Shown here: positions 28,302 through 37,674 of the stretch, in pieces
Numbering within the stretch: the stretch's first letter is position 1
Layout of the letters: each line of letters begins with the position of its first letter
Assembly: GCA_024403235.1 (NCBI GenBank)
Contig: JAKSSF010000009.1
Location: 17,556-81,555, forward strand
DNA from: Lachnospiraceae bacterium
GTDB taxonomy: Bacteria > Bacillota > Clostridia > Lachnospirales > Lachnospiraceae
Reading direction: 5' to 3'
DNA: 64,000 nt
Notes under the pieces: generated by a model
The model's input: the letters and a program-made list of their open reading frames with translations, nothing else
Database searches by the model: none
What the model was told of the DNA's origin: nothing
Position numbers and translations under genes: made by a program

Positions 28302-28926
28302 AAGACAGTACCAGAAAGAACTGGAGCAGACAATAGAAGGCTTACGGAGAAGAAAAAGCCTTCTTTTGCATAGTTGTTGTGCACCCTGCAGCAGTTTCGT
28401 GTTAGAATATTTAAGACAGTATTTTGCAATCACTGTATACTATTACAATCCCAATATTACAGACCGGGAAGAATACGAAAAGCGCGTGCAGGAAGAAAAG
28501 AGATTGATTCAGGCATTTGTATCAGAGCATCCGGAATATCCTATTTCTTTTTTAGAAGGACCTTTTGAACCGGAACGGTTTTTTCAAATTGCAGAAGGAA
28601 AGGAAGATTGTCCGGAAGGTGGAGAGAGATGTTTTGCCTGCTATGGGCTTCGGCTTGCAGAAAGTGTCAAAGTGGCAGAAGAAATGGGGTTTGACTATAT
28701 TACCACAACCCTATCCATCAGTCCCTTAAAAAATGCAGATAAGTTAAATGAAATCGGAGAACAGTTGTGTCAGGGAAAGCAGGTGACCTATCTTACCTCA
28801 GATTTCAAAAAGAAAAATGGGTATAAACGGTCTGTAGAATTATCCCAGGAATATGAGCTATATCGGCAAGACTATTGCGGTTGTGTGTATTCTAAGCGGG
28901 AAGCGGAACAAAGAAAGGATAGATAA
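28291..28926 (+). CDS. queH: Epoxyqueuosine reductase QueH
   Basis: QueH reduces epoxyqueuosine to queuosine in tRNA, the last step of that modification, replacing QueG. The 211-residue protein has the adjacent cysteines in HSCCAPCSS, a second cysteine pair in ERCFACYGLR and DYCGCVYS near the C-terminus, which fit the Fe-S and iron ligands of this family. TTTLSISPLKNADK is a further family motif. The start is GTG 28291, overlapping the carB end by 11 bp, which suggests translational coupling. The other queuosine genes are not in the window. Confidence 0.92.
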   Translation: MANKRQYQKELEQTIEGLRRRKSLLLHSCCAPCSSFVLEYLRQYFAITVYYYNPNITDREEYEKRVQEEKRLIQAFVSEHPEYPISFLEGPFEPERFFQIAEGKEDCPEGGERCFACYGLRLAESVKVAEEMGFDYITTTLSISPLKNADKLNEIGEQLCQGKQVTYLTSDFKKKNGYKRSVELSQEYELYRQDYCGCVYSKREAEQRKDR

Positions 28927-28927
28927 G

Positions 28928-30694
28928 ATGAAGAAGTTTTTGGATTTGATTTCAGAGGAAATGGGAAGTGCCTTTGAAAGAGCGGGCTTTGATGCTACTC
29001 TTGGAAAGGTAAGTCTTTCTAATCGCCCTGATTTGTGTGAATATCAGTGTAATGGCGCTATGGCAGGAGCAAAGGTGCATAAAAAAGCGCCTATTATGAT
29101 AGCAAATGCAGTGGCAGAAGAATTAAAGGAAAGTGCAGTATTTTCTCAGGTTGAGGTTGCACCTCCCGGATTCTTGAATTGTAAATTGCAGCCTGCTTTT
29201 GTAGCAGCTTACCTGGAAGAAATGAGAACGGCAGAGAAGTTTGGATATGAAGCAGCAAATGAGCCGGAAACCATTGTTATCGATTATGGCGGACCTAATG
29301 TGGCAAAGCCTTTACATGTAGGCCATCTTCGTTCTGCCATTATCGGAGAGAGTATTAAGCGTATTTCCAGGTATGCAGGCCATACAGTGATCGGAGATAT
29401 CCATTTAGGGGATTGGGGCTTGCAAATGGGCTTAATTATCTACGAATTGAGCCTTCGTCAGCCTGACCTGGTGTACTTTGATCCTGATTTTACAGGAGAG
29501 TACCCGAAAGAAGCACCTTTTACCATTTCTGAGTTGGAAGAAATTTATCCTACTGCCAGCGGAAAATCCAAGGAAGATCCGGCGTATAAAGCAGCAGCTA
29601 TGGAGGCAACCTTCAAATTACAGTCCGGCGTGAAAGGATATCGTGCGTTATGGAAACACATTTTAGCAGTTTCCGTAGCAGATTTGAAGAAAAACTATGC
29701 TACTTTAAATGTAGACTTTGACCTCTGGAAAGGGGAATCGGATGGTCATGATATCATTCCCGGTATGGTAGATTACATGAAAAAAGGTGGTTATGCCTAT
29801 ATTAGTGAAGGAGCTTTGGTAGTAGATGTTAAGGAAGAGACGGATACCAAAGAAATTCCACCTTGTATGATCTTAAAATCTGACGGGGCATCTTTATACA
29901 ATACCACAGATTTAGCTACCATTATGGATCGTATGGAGCATATCAAACCGAATTCTTTAATCTATGTGGTAGATAAGCGACAAGATTTGTATTTTGAACA
30001 GGTATTCCGTTGTGCCAGAAAGACAAAACTGGTGGGTCCGGAAACCAAATTGCATTTTGTAGGTTTTGGTACCATGAACGGTAAGGACGGAAAGCCATTT
30101 AAGACCCGTGAGGGCGGCGTAATGCGCTTAGAAAACCTGTTAAAAGAGATTAACCAGGAAATGTTAAAGAAGATCCTGGAAAACCGGGAAATGGACGAAT
30201 CTGAAGCAAAAGAGATTGCGGCTATGGTAGCCCTTGCAGCTGTGAAATATGGGGATTTATCTAATCAGGCATCCAAGGATTATATCTTTGACATGGAACG
30301 ATTTATGTCCTTTGAAGGAGATACCGGCCCATACATTCTATATACCATTGTGAGAATTAAATCTATATTAAATAAATACAAATCTCAAGGCGGAAGTTTA
30401 GAGAATTTGAAACTGAATTGTCCTGATTCCGACAGTGAGAAAAATCTAATGAAGGAAATTGCCAAGTTTAATGCAATGGTAGAAAATGCTTATCAGGAAA
30501 TTGCGCCTCATAAGGTATGTGCGTTTATCTATGACTTGGCCAATGCATTCAATCGTTTCTATCATGAAACCAAGATTTTGACAGAAGAAAACGAAGAAAA
30601 GAAGGCTGGATATATTGCTTTATTGATTTTATGCCGGGATGTTCTGGAAACCTGTGTAGATCTATTAGGGTTTAGTGCACCGGAAAGAATGTAG
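28928..30694 (+). CDS. argS: Arginyl-tRNA synthetase
   Basis: ArgS charges tRNA-Arg. The start ATG 28928, after AAAGGATAG, gives 588 residues; in-frame sequence upstream lies inside queH. The class I HIGH-type motif is HVGH in GGPNVAKPLHVGHLRSAI, preceded by the N-terminal additional domain characteristic of ArgS. The anticodon-binding C-terminus (DLANAFNRFYHET; ALLILCRDVLETCVDLLG) is intact. The usual KMSKS loop is replaced by a KPFKTREGG-type sequence, common in ArgS. It starts 1 bp after queH. Confidence 0.96.
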   Translation: MKKFLDLISEEMGSAFERAGFDATLGKVSLSNRPDLCEYQCNGAMAGAKVHKKAPIMIANAVAEELKESAVFSQVEVAPPGFLNCKLQPAFVAAYLEEMRTAEKFGYEAANEPETIVIDYGGPNVAKPLHVGHLRSAIIGESIKRISRYAGHTVIGDIHLGDWGLQMGLIIYELSLRQPDLVYFDPDFTGEYPKEAPFTISELEEIYPTASGKSKEDPAYKAAAMEATFKLQSGVKGYRALWKHILAVSVADLKKNYATLNVDFDLWKGESDGHDIIPGMVDYMKKGGYAYISEGALVVDVKEETDTKEIPPCMILKSDGASLYNTTDLATIMDRMEHIKPNSLIYVVDKRQDLYFEQVFRCARKTKLVGPETKLHFVGFGTMNGKDGKPFKTREGGVMRLENLLKEINQEMLKKILENREMDESEAKEIAAMVALAAVKYGDLSNQASKDYIFDMERFMSFEGDTGPYILYTIVRIKSILNKYKSQGGSLENLKLNCPDSDSEKNLMKEIAKFNAMVENAYQEIAPHKVCAFIYDLANAFNRFYHETKILTEENEEKKAGYIALLILCRDVLETCVDLLGFSAPERM

Positions 30695-30762
30695 AGTTTG
30701 TGGCTTTTTCTTTGATACGAAGCATAGAGTAAAGTGATAGTTGTAAGTGGAAAGGGTAATAT

Positions 30763-32211
30763 ATGGGAGTATTAGAAGGCAAAGCGCCGGCTAAGGTTTG
30801 GCATTATTTTGAGGAAATCTGTAAGATTCCTCATGGTTCCGGTAATATAGAGCAAATCAGTGATTACTTGGTTGATTTTGCAAAAGAAAGAAATTTGGAA
30901 TGCTACCAGGACCAAACAAAAAATGTCATTATAAAGAAACCTGGCACTACCGGTTATGAAGAGAAAGAACCTATTATTTTACAGGGACATATGGATATGG
31001 TGGCAGTCAAAACACCGGATTCTGCCATAGATATGAAAACCCAGGGATTACAGTTAGAAGTAAAGGGAGATTGGCTATCGGCAAAGGAAACCAGTTTAGG
31101 TGGGGATGATGGTATTGCTGTGGCTTTTGCCTTGGCCTTATTGGACAGTACAGATATTCCCCATCCACCCCTTGAAGTTTTGATTACAGTAGATGAAGAG
31201 GTGGGAATGGATGGTGCAAAAGCTGTAGACCTGTCTGTGTGTCAAGGTAAGAGAATGTTAAATCTGGACTCGGAGGAGGAAGGCATTTTCCTGGCAGGCT
31301 GTGCCGGCGGTATGCGTGTGGATTGTGTATTCCCAATGCGAAAGGAAAGGGTAAATAAAATTCCCGGAAAATTGCTTTTAGGTGGTCTTTTGGGAGGCCA
31401 TTCCGGAGAAGAAATTCATAGAGAACGGGGCAATGCTATTGTACTGATGGGAAGAGTCCTAACCAAACTTCTGGAAGTTGACTCCTTCCAAGTGGTATCT
31501 ATCTTAGGTGGCTTAGCCGACAACGCAATTCCCAGAGAATGTACTGTGGAATGTGTGGTAGATGAGAAGGATAAAGAAACTGTTCTACAAATTGTCAAAG
31601 AATATGAAACAATCTTACGGCAGGAATATGCTGTGGCAGATGCAGGTCTATGCTTCTCTTTAGAATTTGCAAGTGCAGCTTACAGGAAAGAGGTGTATCG
31701 AAAAGAGGATGCCTCTACCTTGGCAAATTTTATCTTTGCAGCGCCAAACGGAGTGCAAGCCTACAATCCTTCCTTAAAAGGGTTGCCGGAAACTTCCTTG
31801 AATTTAGGTGTGATTTCGGAAGAAGGAGAGTCTGTAAAGGTTCGGTATTCTTTAAGAAGTTCCAAAGAAAGTGCTAAATTGGCTCTTTGCGATAAAGTTT
31901 CTATTTTGGCTTCTGCTATGGGCGGTAGGGTAGAAAAATCTTCTGCCTATCCCGGGTGGGATTATAAAGAACAGTCCCCTCTTCGAGACCTGATGGTATC
32001 TACATATGAAAAGATGTATGGTACATCCCCTAAAATTCAGGTGATTCATGCAGGATTGGAATGTGGACTTCTAATGGAAAAAATACCGGATTTAGATTGT
32101 GTTTCCATTGGACCGGATATGAAAAACATTCATACTACAGAGGAAGAATTGAGTATTTTATCTACAGAAAGAGTATGGAATTTTGTTTTAGAAGTGCTTA
32201 AAAACACATGA
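30763..32211 (+). CDS. pepD: Aminoacyl-histidine dipeptidase (peptidase D, M20 family)
   Basis: PepD is a cytoplasmic zinc dipeptidase acting on Xaa-His and other dipeptides. The 482-residue protein has the M20 metal ligands in LQGHMDMVAV, the bridging aspartate in LGGDDGIAVA and the catalytic glutamate pair in DEEVGMDGA. IHAGLECGLL near the C-terminus supplies the last ligand region. The dimerisation insert (GGHSGEEIHRERGNA) is family-typical. AAAGGG stands before ATG 30763. It is unlinked functionally to argS. Confidence 0.95.
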   Translation: MGVLEGKAPAKVWHYFEEICKIPHGSGNIEQISDYLVDFAKERNLECYQDQTKNVIIKKPGTTGYEEKEPIILQGHMDMVAVKTPDSAIDMKTQGLQLEVKGDWLSAKETSLGGDDGIAVAFALALLDSTDIPHPPLEVLITVDEEVGMDGAKAVDLSVCQGKRMLNLDSEEEGIFLAGCAGGMRVDCVFPMRKERVNKIPGKLLLGGLLGGHSGEEIHRERGNAIVLMGRVLTKLLEVDSFQVVSILGGLADNAIPRECTVECVVDEKDKETVLQIVKEYETILRQEYAVADAGLCFSLEFASAAYRKEVYRKEDASTLANFIFAAPNGVQAYNPSLKGLPETSLNLGVISEEGESVKVRYSLRSSKESAKLALCDKVSILASAMGGRVEKSSAYPGWDYKEQSPLRDLMVSTYEKMYGTSPKIQVIHAGLECGLLMEKIPDLDCVSIGPDMKNIHTTEEELSILSTERVWNFVLEVLKNT

Positions 32212-32259
32212 TATTGTTAAAACATAATATAATTTATATGAATTATTGGAGATGATTTT

Positions 32260-33249
32260 ATGATTTTTACCTGTAAAAATTGTGGCGGAAATGCTGTTTT
32301 TGATCCCAAAAGACAGGCAATGTATTGTCCCCATTGTGATAGTGAAGATTCAGCAGACCGTTTAGAAAATCAAAGCAGTACGGTTTGTTCCAATTGTGGC
32401 GCACCTATTGAAGTAGAACGATTTACTTCAGCTACCAAATGCCCCCATTGTGGTACCTATATTATTTTGGAAAATCGAGTGCAGGGTAGCATGCGTCCGG
32501 GATTGATTTTACCTTTTAAGGTAAGTAAAAGAGAAGCTGTCAGACGCATGGAAGAGGAATTTGAAAAGCGTATTTTCACGCCTTCCACTTTTCTTTCAGA
32601 GTCTACTATGGAGCTGTTGGAAGGTAGTTATGTGCCTTTTTGGCTTTATAACTATGATGGAGAAGTAGAGTACGAAGCAAAGGCAACCAAAGTAAGAACC
32701 TGGACTACAGGAAAAACGGAGTATGTAGAAACTTCCCATTATCGTGTTGTGCGAGATATGCACATTGATTTTGAAAAAATACCGGTAGATGCTTCCACTC
32801 GTATGGCTGATGATATTATGGATTTATTGGAGCCCTATCAATACAAGGATTTGATTGATTTTGATGAGCTTTATATGTCCGGGTTCTTAGGAGAATACTA
32901 TAGCGAGACAGAAGATAAAATGTCTGATCGTGCAAAGGAAAAGGTGACAGAGGCTACAGAGTCAATTTTAAAGGAATCTGTGAATAGCTGTGGTTACAGT
33001 ACGGTGAAACCGGTTCATAAGGAAGTTTCTATTGTGAAGGAAAAAGCTGTTTTTGCATTGCTTCCGGTTTGGGTGTATCGGTATCGTTTTCGAAATTCTC
33101 AGTTTTTGATTTATGTGAATGGACAAACAGGAAAAGTCATTGGTGAAAGTCCCAGAGATAACAGAAAGATTTGGGGATATGGTGGCACTGTATTTGCCTT
33201 AACCTTGTTATTTGGATTTTTTGTAAAAATTATACTGGGGGTATTTTAA
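32260..33249 (+). CDS. Zinc-ribbon protein with C-terminal membrane anchor
   Basis: This 329-residue protein has two zinc ribbons near the N-terminus (CKNCGGNAVF...YCPHCDS and CSNCGAPIEV...KCPHCGTY, residues about 4-70), like the TFIIB-type ribbon proteins of Firmicutes. A central beta-rich domain (SYVPFWLYNYDGEVEYEA) and a single hydrophobic C-terminal helix (GGTVFALTLLFGFFVKIILGV) follow. TTGGAGA precedes the start. The next gene, encoding a TPM-domain membrane protein, begins at the very next base after the stop codon. A joint membrane quality or stress role is inferred only from this pairing. Confidence 0.75.
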   Translation: MIFTCKNCGGNAVFDPKRQAMYCPHCDSEDSADRLENQSSTVCSNCGAPIEVERFTSATKCPHCGTYIILENRVQGSMRPGLILPFKVSKREAVRRMEEEFEKRIFTPSTFLSESTMELLEGSYVPFWLYNYDGEVEYEAKATKVRTWTTGKTEYVETSHYRVVRDMHIDFEKIPVDASTRMADDIMDLLEPYQYKDLIDFDELYMSGFLGEYYSETEDKMSDRAKEKVTEATESILKESVNSCGYSTVKPVHKEVSIVKEKAVFALLPVWVYRYRFRNSQFLIYVNGQTGKVIGESPRDNRKIWGYGGTVFALTLLFGFFVKIILGVF

Positions 33250-34113
33250 ATGAGACAATATTTCAATTATTTCAAAATCCCTTTTATTTTAGCTTTGGTA
33301 GGTCTGATTCCAACCATTGTTTGTCTTATCATGCAAGCCAATCGCCCTTTACATACCAGAACCAATACTGAGTGTACTACCACAGAGCGTGTTTTTGACT
33401 ATGCAGGAAGATTATCCGCGTCAGAAGAACAGGAACTGCGGGATTTAATTGCGGAATTGGAACCACAGATTGGTTGCGATTTGATTGTGGTAGTGTTGGA
33501 TGAAAGTTTGCAGGGATATGCAGAGGATAGAGCGTCCTATTGGGGCAATGTACCTATGTCTCAATATACTATGATTTATGGGGCGGATTTTTATGATGAA
33601 CACAAATTTGGTTTCAATAAGCCTATTGGAGATGGCATTATTTTTGTGGACAATTGGTTTCGTGAAGCAGATGGCAGGGTGTATTCCAGATTAAATGCCT
33701 TTGAAGCTGCCCAGGAGAAGTTCCCGGCTAGCGTGATTGAAGACTTACTGGATGATGCTTTAGAGGATGTGGAAGATGATCCTATTGGGGCCTACAAAAA
33801 AGTGGTTACTTTGTCGGCAAGGCGCATGGGAATGCGGGGTATTCCAGTGAATACCAGTGTGATATTCGTGGTTGCCTGTATCATTACAGCAGCTTATTTG
33901 GGCGTGAATTTAGCTCATAAGAAAGGGAAAAAGACCACAACCAATAAAACCTATGTGAAGGGTGGAAAACCCCAGTATTTGAGACGAGAGGATGTATTCT
34001 TAAATAAAACCCTTGTGACCCATACCATTAGCAGTAACAGTGGCGGCGGAGGCGGCGGTGGATTTACCTCTGCCGGTGGTGGAAGCTTCAGTAGTGGTGG
34101 ACACAGCCGATAA
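33250..34113 (+). CDS. TPM-domain (DUF477-type) membrane protein
   Basis: This 287-residue protein has an N-terminal hydrophobic helix (FILALVGLIPTIVCLIMQA), a TPM-type domain (RVFDYAGRLSASEEQELRDL; GCDLIVVVLDES; IGDGIIFVDN, about residues 45-190), a second hydrophobic helix (VIFVVACIITAAYLGVNLA) and a glycine/serine-rich tail (GGGGGGGFTSAGGGSFSSGG). TPM proteins occur in photosystem II repair and in unknown roles elsewhere. Such glycine-serine tails after a TM helix are common in this family. GGGGG upstream serves as ribosome binding site. It follows the zinc-ribbon gene directly. Confidence 0.85.
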   Translation: MRQYFNYFKIPFILALVGLIPTIVCLIMQANRPLHTRTNTECTTTERVFDYAGRLSASEEQELRDLIAELEPQIGCDLIVVVLDESLQGYAEDRASYWGNVPMSQYTMIYGADFYDEHKFGFNKPIGDGIIFVDNWFREADGRVYSRLNAFEAAQEKFPASVIEDLLDDALEDVEDDPIGAYKKVVTLSARRMGMRGIPVNTSVIFVVACIITAAYLGVNLAHKKGKKTTTNKTYVKGGKPQYLRREDVFLNKTLVTHTISSNSGGGGGGGFTSAGGGSFSSGGHSR

Positions 34114-34162
34114 TAGATTTGATGGAAGCATTTAGATAATATAGTAGAAATAAAAGCAATAA

Positions 34163-34197
34163 AAAAAGCAACTCGCTGACGGGACGAGTTGCTTTTT
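34163..34197. terminator. Bidirectional terminator between the TPM gene and rpsT
   Basis: AAAAAGCAACTCG and CGAGTTGCTTTTT pair around a 9-nt loop; A and T tracts on both sides let it serve the convergent transcripts. Confidence 0.85.
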
Positions 34198-34209
34198 ATT
34201 TTTTTGTAA

Positions 34210-34473
34210 TTAATCCATTTTGTTAACTGCTTTTGCAAGACGAGAAACTTTTCTGGAAGAGTTGTTTGAATGATAAACACCCTTTGTAGTAGCCTTGTCA
34301 AGAGTAGCAGTAGCATCTACTAATGCAGCCTTAGCAGCTTCTTTATCTTTAGCTTCAATAGCAGCGTATACTTTCTTGATAGAAGTCTTTACTGCAGACT
34401 TGATAGCTTTATTTCTTTCCGCTTTGGTTCTGTTTACTAACATTCTTTTCTTTGCAGATTTAGTATTAGCCAA
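34210..34473 (-). CDS. rpsT: 30S ribosomal protein S20
   Basis: This 87-residue basic protein is S20 of the small ribosomal subunit (ANTKSAKKRMLVNRTKAERN at the N-terminus; GVYHSNNSSRKVSRLAKAVN near the C-terminus). The start codon on the minus strand is TTG at 34473, seven bases after GGGAGG; UUG is also the start in Escherichia coli rpsT, where it is part of autogenous control, though here that is only analogy. It points away from spoIIP and forms a single-gene unit. Confidence 0.97.
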   Translation of the reverse strand: MANTKSAKKRMLVNRTKAERNKAIKSAVKTSIKKVYAAIEAKDKEAAKAALVDATATLDKATTKGVYHSNNSSRKVSRLAKAVNKMD

Positions 34474-34591
34474 GATGGCACCTCCCTACTGTATATTCTA
34501 TTTTTTGTTTTCAGTAAGTGTTTTCATCCAAGCCGGACACGGACGATTTGATGGAAACACGCGTATATTATTTTAGAGCAAGGCTATTGAT

Positions 34592-35806
34592 ATGTCAATA
34601 CATATTACACATAGTTTTTCCTTTTTTTTCATATACTTGTCTATGATGAAAATGAAATACAAACGCCCTTATTTTATTTTTTTTGTTCTAGTGCTTTTGG
34701 CGCTCATAGGAACTCTTTTACATAGAAAGCCTAACACGAAACAAACAGAAGATACAAGCTTTTTTATTCTCGTACAAACCCTTTTAGAGCAAACTATTTT
34801 GCGACAACATTCTATTTTATTGGGAGATATTAAGCTTCATACCACAGGGGAATATGAAAATTTAGTTGTATATCCGAAAAGAAAAAGAACGATAGTCTGC
34901 TATGAAAGTATTTTGTCACCGAATCCCTATTTCCCGGGAGAAGAATTGGTAGAAGGGTTGGAAGAAGAAAATACAGTGGGTGTTCAAAATAATTCTAACA
35001 GTGAAAATGTAGTAGAAAAAGATACCTTGCAAAATACTCTTACGGCAGAACCCAAATGGCCAATGGATGCCCCGGCAGAGGCTTGGATGAAGGAGTTTTT
35101 TACCATAGATTCTACTACAGTACTGGATCCATCTGAATTAGATTTTCCTGTATTGGCAACAAAGGATTTGTCAGTTTCTAAAGAAGGAGAAGGACCACAG
35201 ATTCTGATTTATCATACCCATGGTAGTGAGGCATTTGCGGATTCTGAAATAGGAGAAGACACAAATGGTGTCATGGGAGCAGGAGAAGTTTTGGCAAATA
35301 TTTTGGAGCAGGAATATGGATATAAGGTACTTCATTTACAGGAAAAATTTGATGCAGAATCCAGAAATTATGCCTATTCCAATGCCCTTCCTGTACTACA
35401 GAATGTGTTGAGGGAAAATCCAAGTATAGAGGTAGTCATTGATTTACACCGAGATGAAATGAAAGAAGGCGTAAAGCTTCTGAGTAACCAAAATGGTGTG
35501 GAACTAGCACAGGTTATGTTTTTTAACGGAATCAGCAGAACCAGAAAAAAGGGAAATATTGAGTATCTTGAGAACGAATACTTAAATGATAATTTAAGTT
35601 TTTCGCTGCAAATGCAACTGAAATGCAGAGAATATTATCCCGGATTTGCCAGAAAAATCTATGTAAAAGGGTATCGTTATAATATGCACTTGTGTCCTAA
35701 GACCCTATTGATTGAACTAGGGGCGCAGACCAATACAGAGGAAGAAATCAGAAATAGTCTGCATCCCCTGGCCCATGTTCTGTCTATGGTCTTGTCTCCA
35801 AAATAA
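34592..35806 (+). CDS. spoIIP: Stage II sporulation protein P
   Basis: SpoIIP is a peptidoglycan amidase/endopeptidase that, with SpoIID and SpoIIM, drives engulfment of the forespore. The 404-residue protein has an N-terminal membrane anchor (YFIFFVLVLLALIGTLL), a variable linker, and the conserved C-terminal domain with ILIYHTHGSEAF and VVIDLHRDEM, whose His and Glu residues are catalytic ligands. The start is uncertain: ATG 34592 has a modest AAGG, and in-frame ATGs at 34643 and 34652 lack any ribosome binding site. It heads the conserved spoIIP-lepA-hemW order, but the protease gene gpr, often found between rpsT and spoIIP, is absent. Confidence 0.92.
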   Translation: MSIHITHSFSFFFIYLSMMKMKYKRPYFIFFVLVLLALIGTLLHRKPNTKQTEDTSFFILVQTLLEQTILRQHSILLGDIKLHTTGEYENLVVYPKRKRTIVCYESILSPNPYFPGEELVEGLEEENTVGVQNNSNSENVVEKDTLQNTLTAEPKWPMDAPAEAWMKEFFTIDSTTVLDPSELDFPVLATKDLSVSKEGEGPQILIYHTHGSEAFADSEIGEDTNGVMGAGEVLANILEQEYGYKVLHLQEKFDAESRNYAYSNALPVLQNVLRENPSIEVVIDLHRDEMKEGVKLLSNQNGVELAQVMFFNGISRTRKKGNIEYLENEYLNDNLSFSLQMQLKCREYYPGFARKIYVKGYRYNMHLCPKTLLIELGAQTNTEEEIRNSLHPLAHVLSMVLSPK

Positions 35807-35851
35807 AAATATTGTATAGTTAATTAGAATATTTTTTAGGATGAGGATTTT

Positions 35852-37666
35852 ATGTCAGAAATCAAAAAAAGTAACATTCGAAACTTTTGTATCGTAGCCC
35901 ATATTGATCATGGAAAATCCACTCTGGCAGACCGTATTATTGAAAAAACCGGTCTTCTTACCAGCCGTGAAATGCAGGAACAGGTGTTGGATAATATGGA
36001 GTTGGAACGGGAAAGAGGAATTACCATTAAAGCCCAGACTGTGCGTACTGTATATCAGGCGAAAAATGGAGAAGAGTATATTTTGAATCTCATTGATACC
36101 CCCGGTCATGTGGATTTTAATTATGAAGTTAGCCGTTCTTTGGCAGCCTGTGATGGGGCTATTCTTGTGGTAGATGCGGCCCAGGGAATTGAGGCTCAGA
36201 CTCTAGCCAATGTGTATCTTGCGCTAGATCATGACTTAGATGTATTTCCTGTCATTAATAAGATTGATTTGCCTAGTGCCAGACCGGATTGGGTCAAAAA
36301 TGAAATTGAAGATGTGATTGGTATTGAGGCCATGGATGCGCCTTTGATCAGTGCAAAAAACGGCATTGGTATTGAGGAAGTTTTAGAGCAGATTGTGGAA
36401 AAAATTCCTGCTCCTGAAGGGGACGAGGACGCTCCTTTACAAGCCTTAATTTTTGATAGTTTATATGATTCCTATAAAGGGGTTATTATCTTTTGCCGTT
36501 TGATGAATGGTCGTGTGAAAAAAGGAACTACCATAAAGATGATGGCTACCGGTGCCACTGCAGATGTAGTAGAAGTGGGATATTTTGGTGCAGGACAGTT
36601 TATACCTTGCGACGAATTATCTGCCGGCATGGTAGGGTATATTACAGCTTCCATAAAAAATGTAAAGGATACTTCTGTGGGGGATACGGTTACGGATGCC
36701 AATAGGCCTTGTGAAAATCCATTGCCGGGCTATAAAAAAGTGAATTCCATGGTATTTTGTGGGGTGTATCCTGCAGATGGCGCAAAATATCCGGATTTGA
36801 GAGATGCTTTGGAAAAGTTGCAGTTAAATGATGCTTCTTTGCAATTTGAACCGGAAACTTCTATCGCTTTGGGCTTCGGGTTCCGTTGTGGCTTTCTAGG
36901 TCTTTTGCATTTGGAAATTATCCAGGAGCGATTAGAAAGAGAGTACAACCTAGATTTGGTGACTACTGCACCAGGTGTAGTCTATAAGGTACATAAAACC
37001 AACGGAGAGGTCATTTCACTTACCAATCCTTCCAATTTGCCGGATCCTTCCGAAATCGAATATATGGAAGAACCGGTGGTAACTGCAGAAATCATGGTTA
37101 CCACAGAGTTTATTGGAGCCATTATGGGACTTTGTCAGGAACGACGAGGTCGTCATCTTGGCATGGAATATATCGAAGAAACCCGTGTACTATTGAAGTA
37201 TGAATTGCCTTTAAATGAGATTATTTATGACTTCTTTGATGCCTTAAAGTCCAGATCCAGAGGCTATGCTTCCTTTGATTATGATTTGAAGGGCTATGAG
37301 CAGTCACAATTAGTGAAGTTAGACATTTTGATTAATAAAGAAGAAGTAGATGCCTTATCCTTTATTGTGCACAAGGACAGTGCCTATGAACGAGGCAGAA
37401 AAATGTGCGAGAAGCTGAAAGAGGAGATTCCAAGACATCTTTTTGAAATTCCGATTCAGGCGGCAGTGGGTGGAAAAGTCATTGCCAGAGAAACGGTAAA
37501 AGCCATGCGTAAGGATGTATTGGCAAAATGCTACGGTGGAGATATTAAAAGAAAGAAAAAACTGTTAGAGAAGCAAAAAGAAGGAAAGAAGAGAATGCGT
37601 CAGGTAGGCAATGTAGAAATTCCACAGAAAGCCTTTATGAGTGTTCTCAAACTGGATGATAATTAG
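35852..37666 (+). CDS. lepA: Translation elongation factor 4
   Basis: LepA (EF4) is a ribosomal GTPase related to EF-G that helps under stress and in ribosome assembly. The 604-residue length is typical. G1 is [11 protein letters not shown]2 RGITIKA, G3 DTPGHVDF and G4 NKIDLP. The C-terminal LepA-specific domain ([38 protein letters not shown]) is intact. AGGATGAGG precedes the ATG. hemW starts 8 bp downstream. Confidence 0.97.
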   Translation: MSEIKKSNIRNFCIVAHIDHGKSTLADRIIEKTGLLTSREMQEQVLDNMELERERGITIKAQTVRTVYQAKNGEEYILNLIDTPGHVDFNYEVSRSLAACDGAILVVDAAQGIEAQTLANVYLALDHDLDVFPVINKIDLPSARPDWVKNEIEDVIGIEAMDAPLISAKNGIGIEEVLEQIVEKIPAPEGDEDAPLQALIFDSLYDSYKGVIIFCRLMNGRVKKGTTIKMMATGATADVVEVGYFGAGQFIPCDELSAGMVGYITASIKNVKDTSVGDTVTDANRPCENPLPGYKKVNSMVFCGVYPADGAKYPDLRDALEKLQLNDASLQFEPETSIALGFGFRCGFLGLLHLEIIQERLEREYNLDLVTTAPGVVYKVHKTNGEVISLTNPSNLPDPSEIEYMEEPVVTAEIMVTTEFIGAIMGLCQERRGRHLGMEYIEETRVLLKYELPLNEIIYDFFDALKSRSRGYASFDYDLKGYEQSQLVKLDILINKEEVDALSFIVHKDSAYERGRKMCEKLKEEIPRHLFEIPIQAAVGGKVIARETVKAMRKDVLAKCYGGDIKRKKKLLEKQKEGKKRMRQVGNVEIPQKAFMSVLKLDDN

Positions 37667-37674
37667 AGGTAAAA

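Noticed and set aside
30695..30762. Possible terminator between argS and pepD
   Set aside because: No stable hairpin with T tract is visible.
34600..34640. Sigma-E-like CATATACT box inside the start of spoIIP
   Set aside because: A -35 at the right distance is not convincing, and it would lie after the best start codon.
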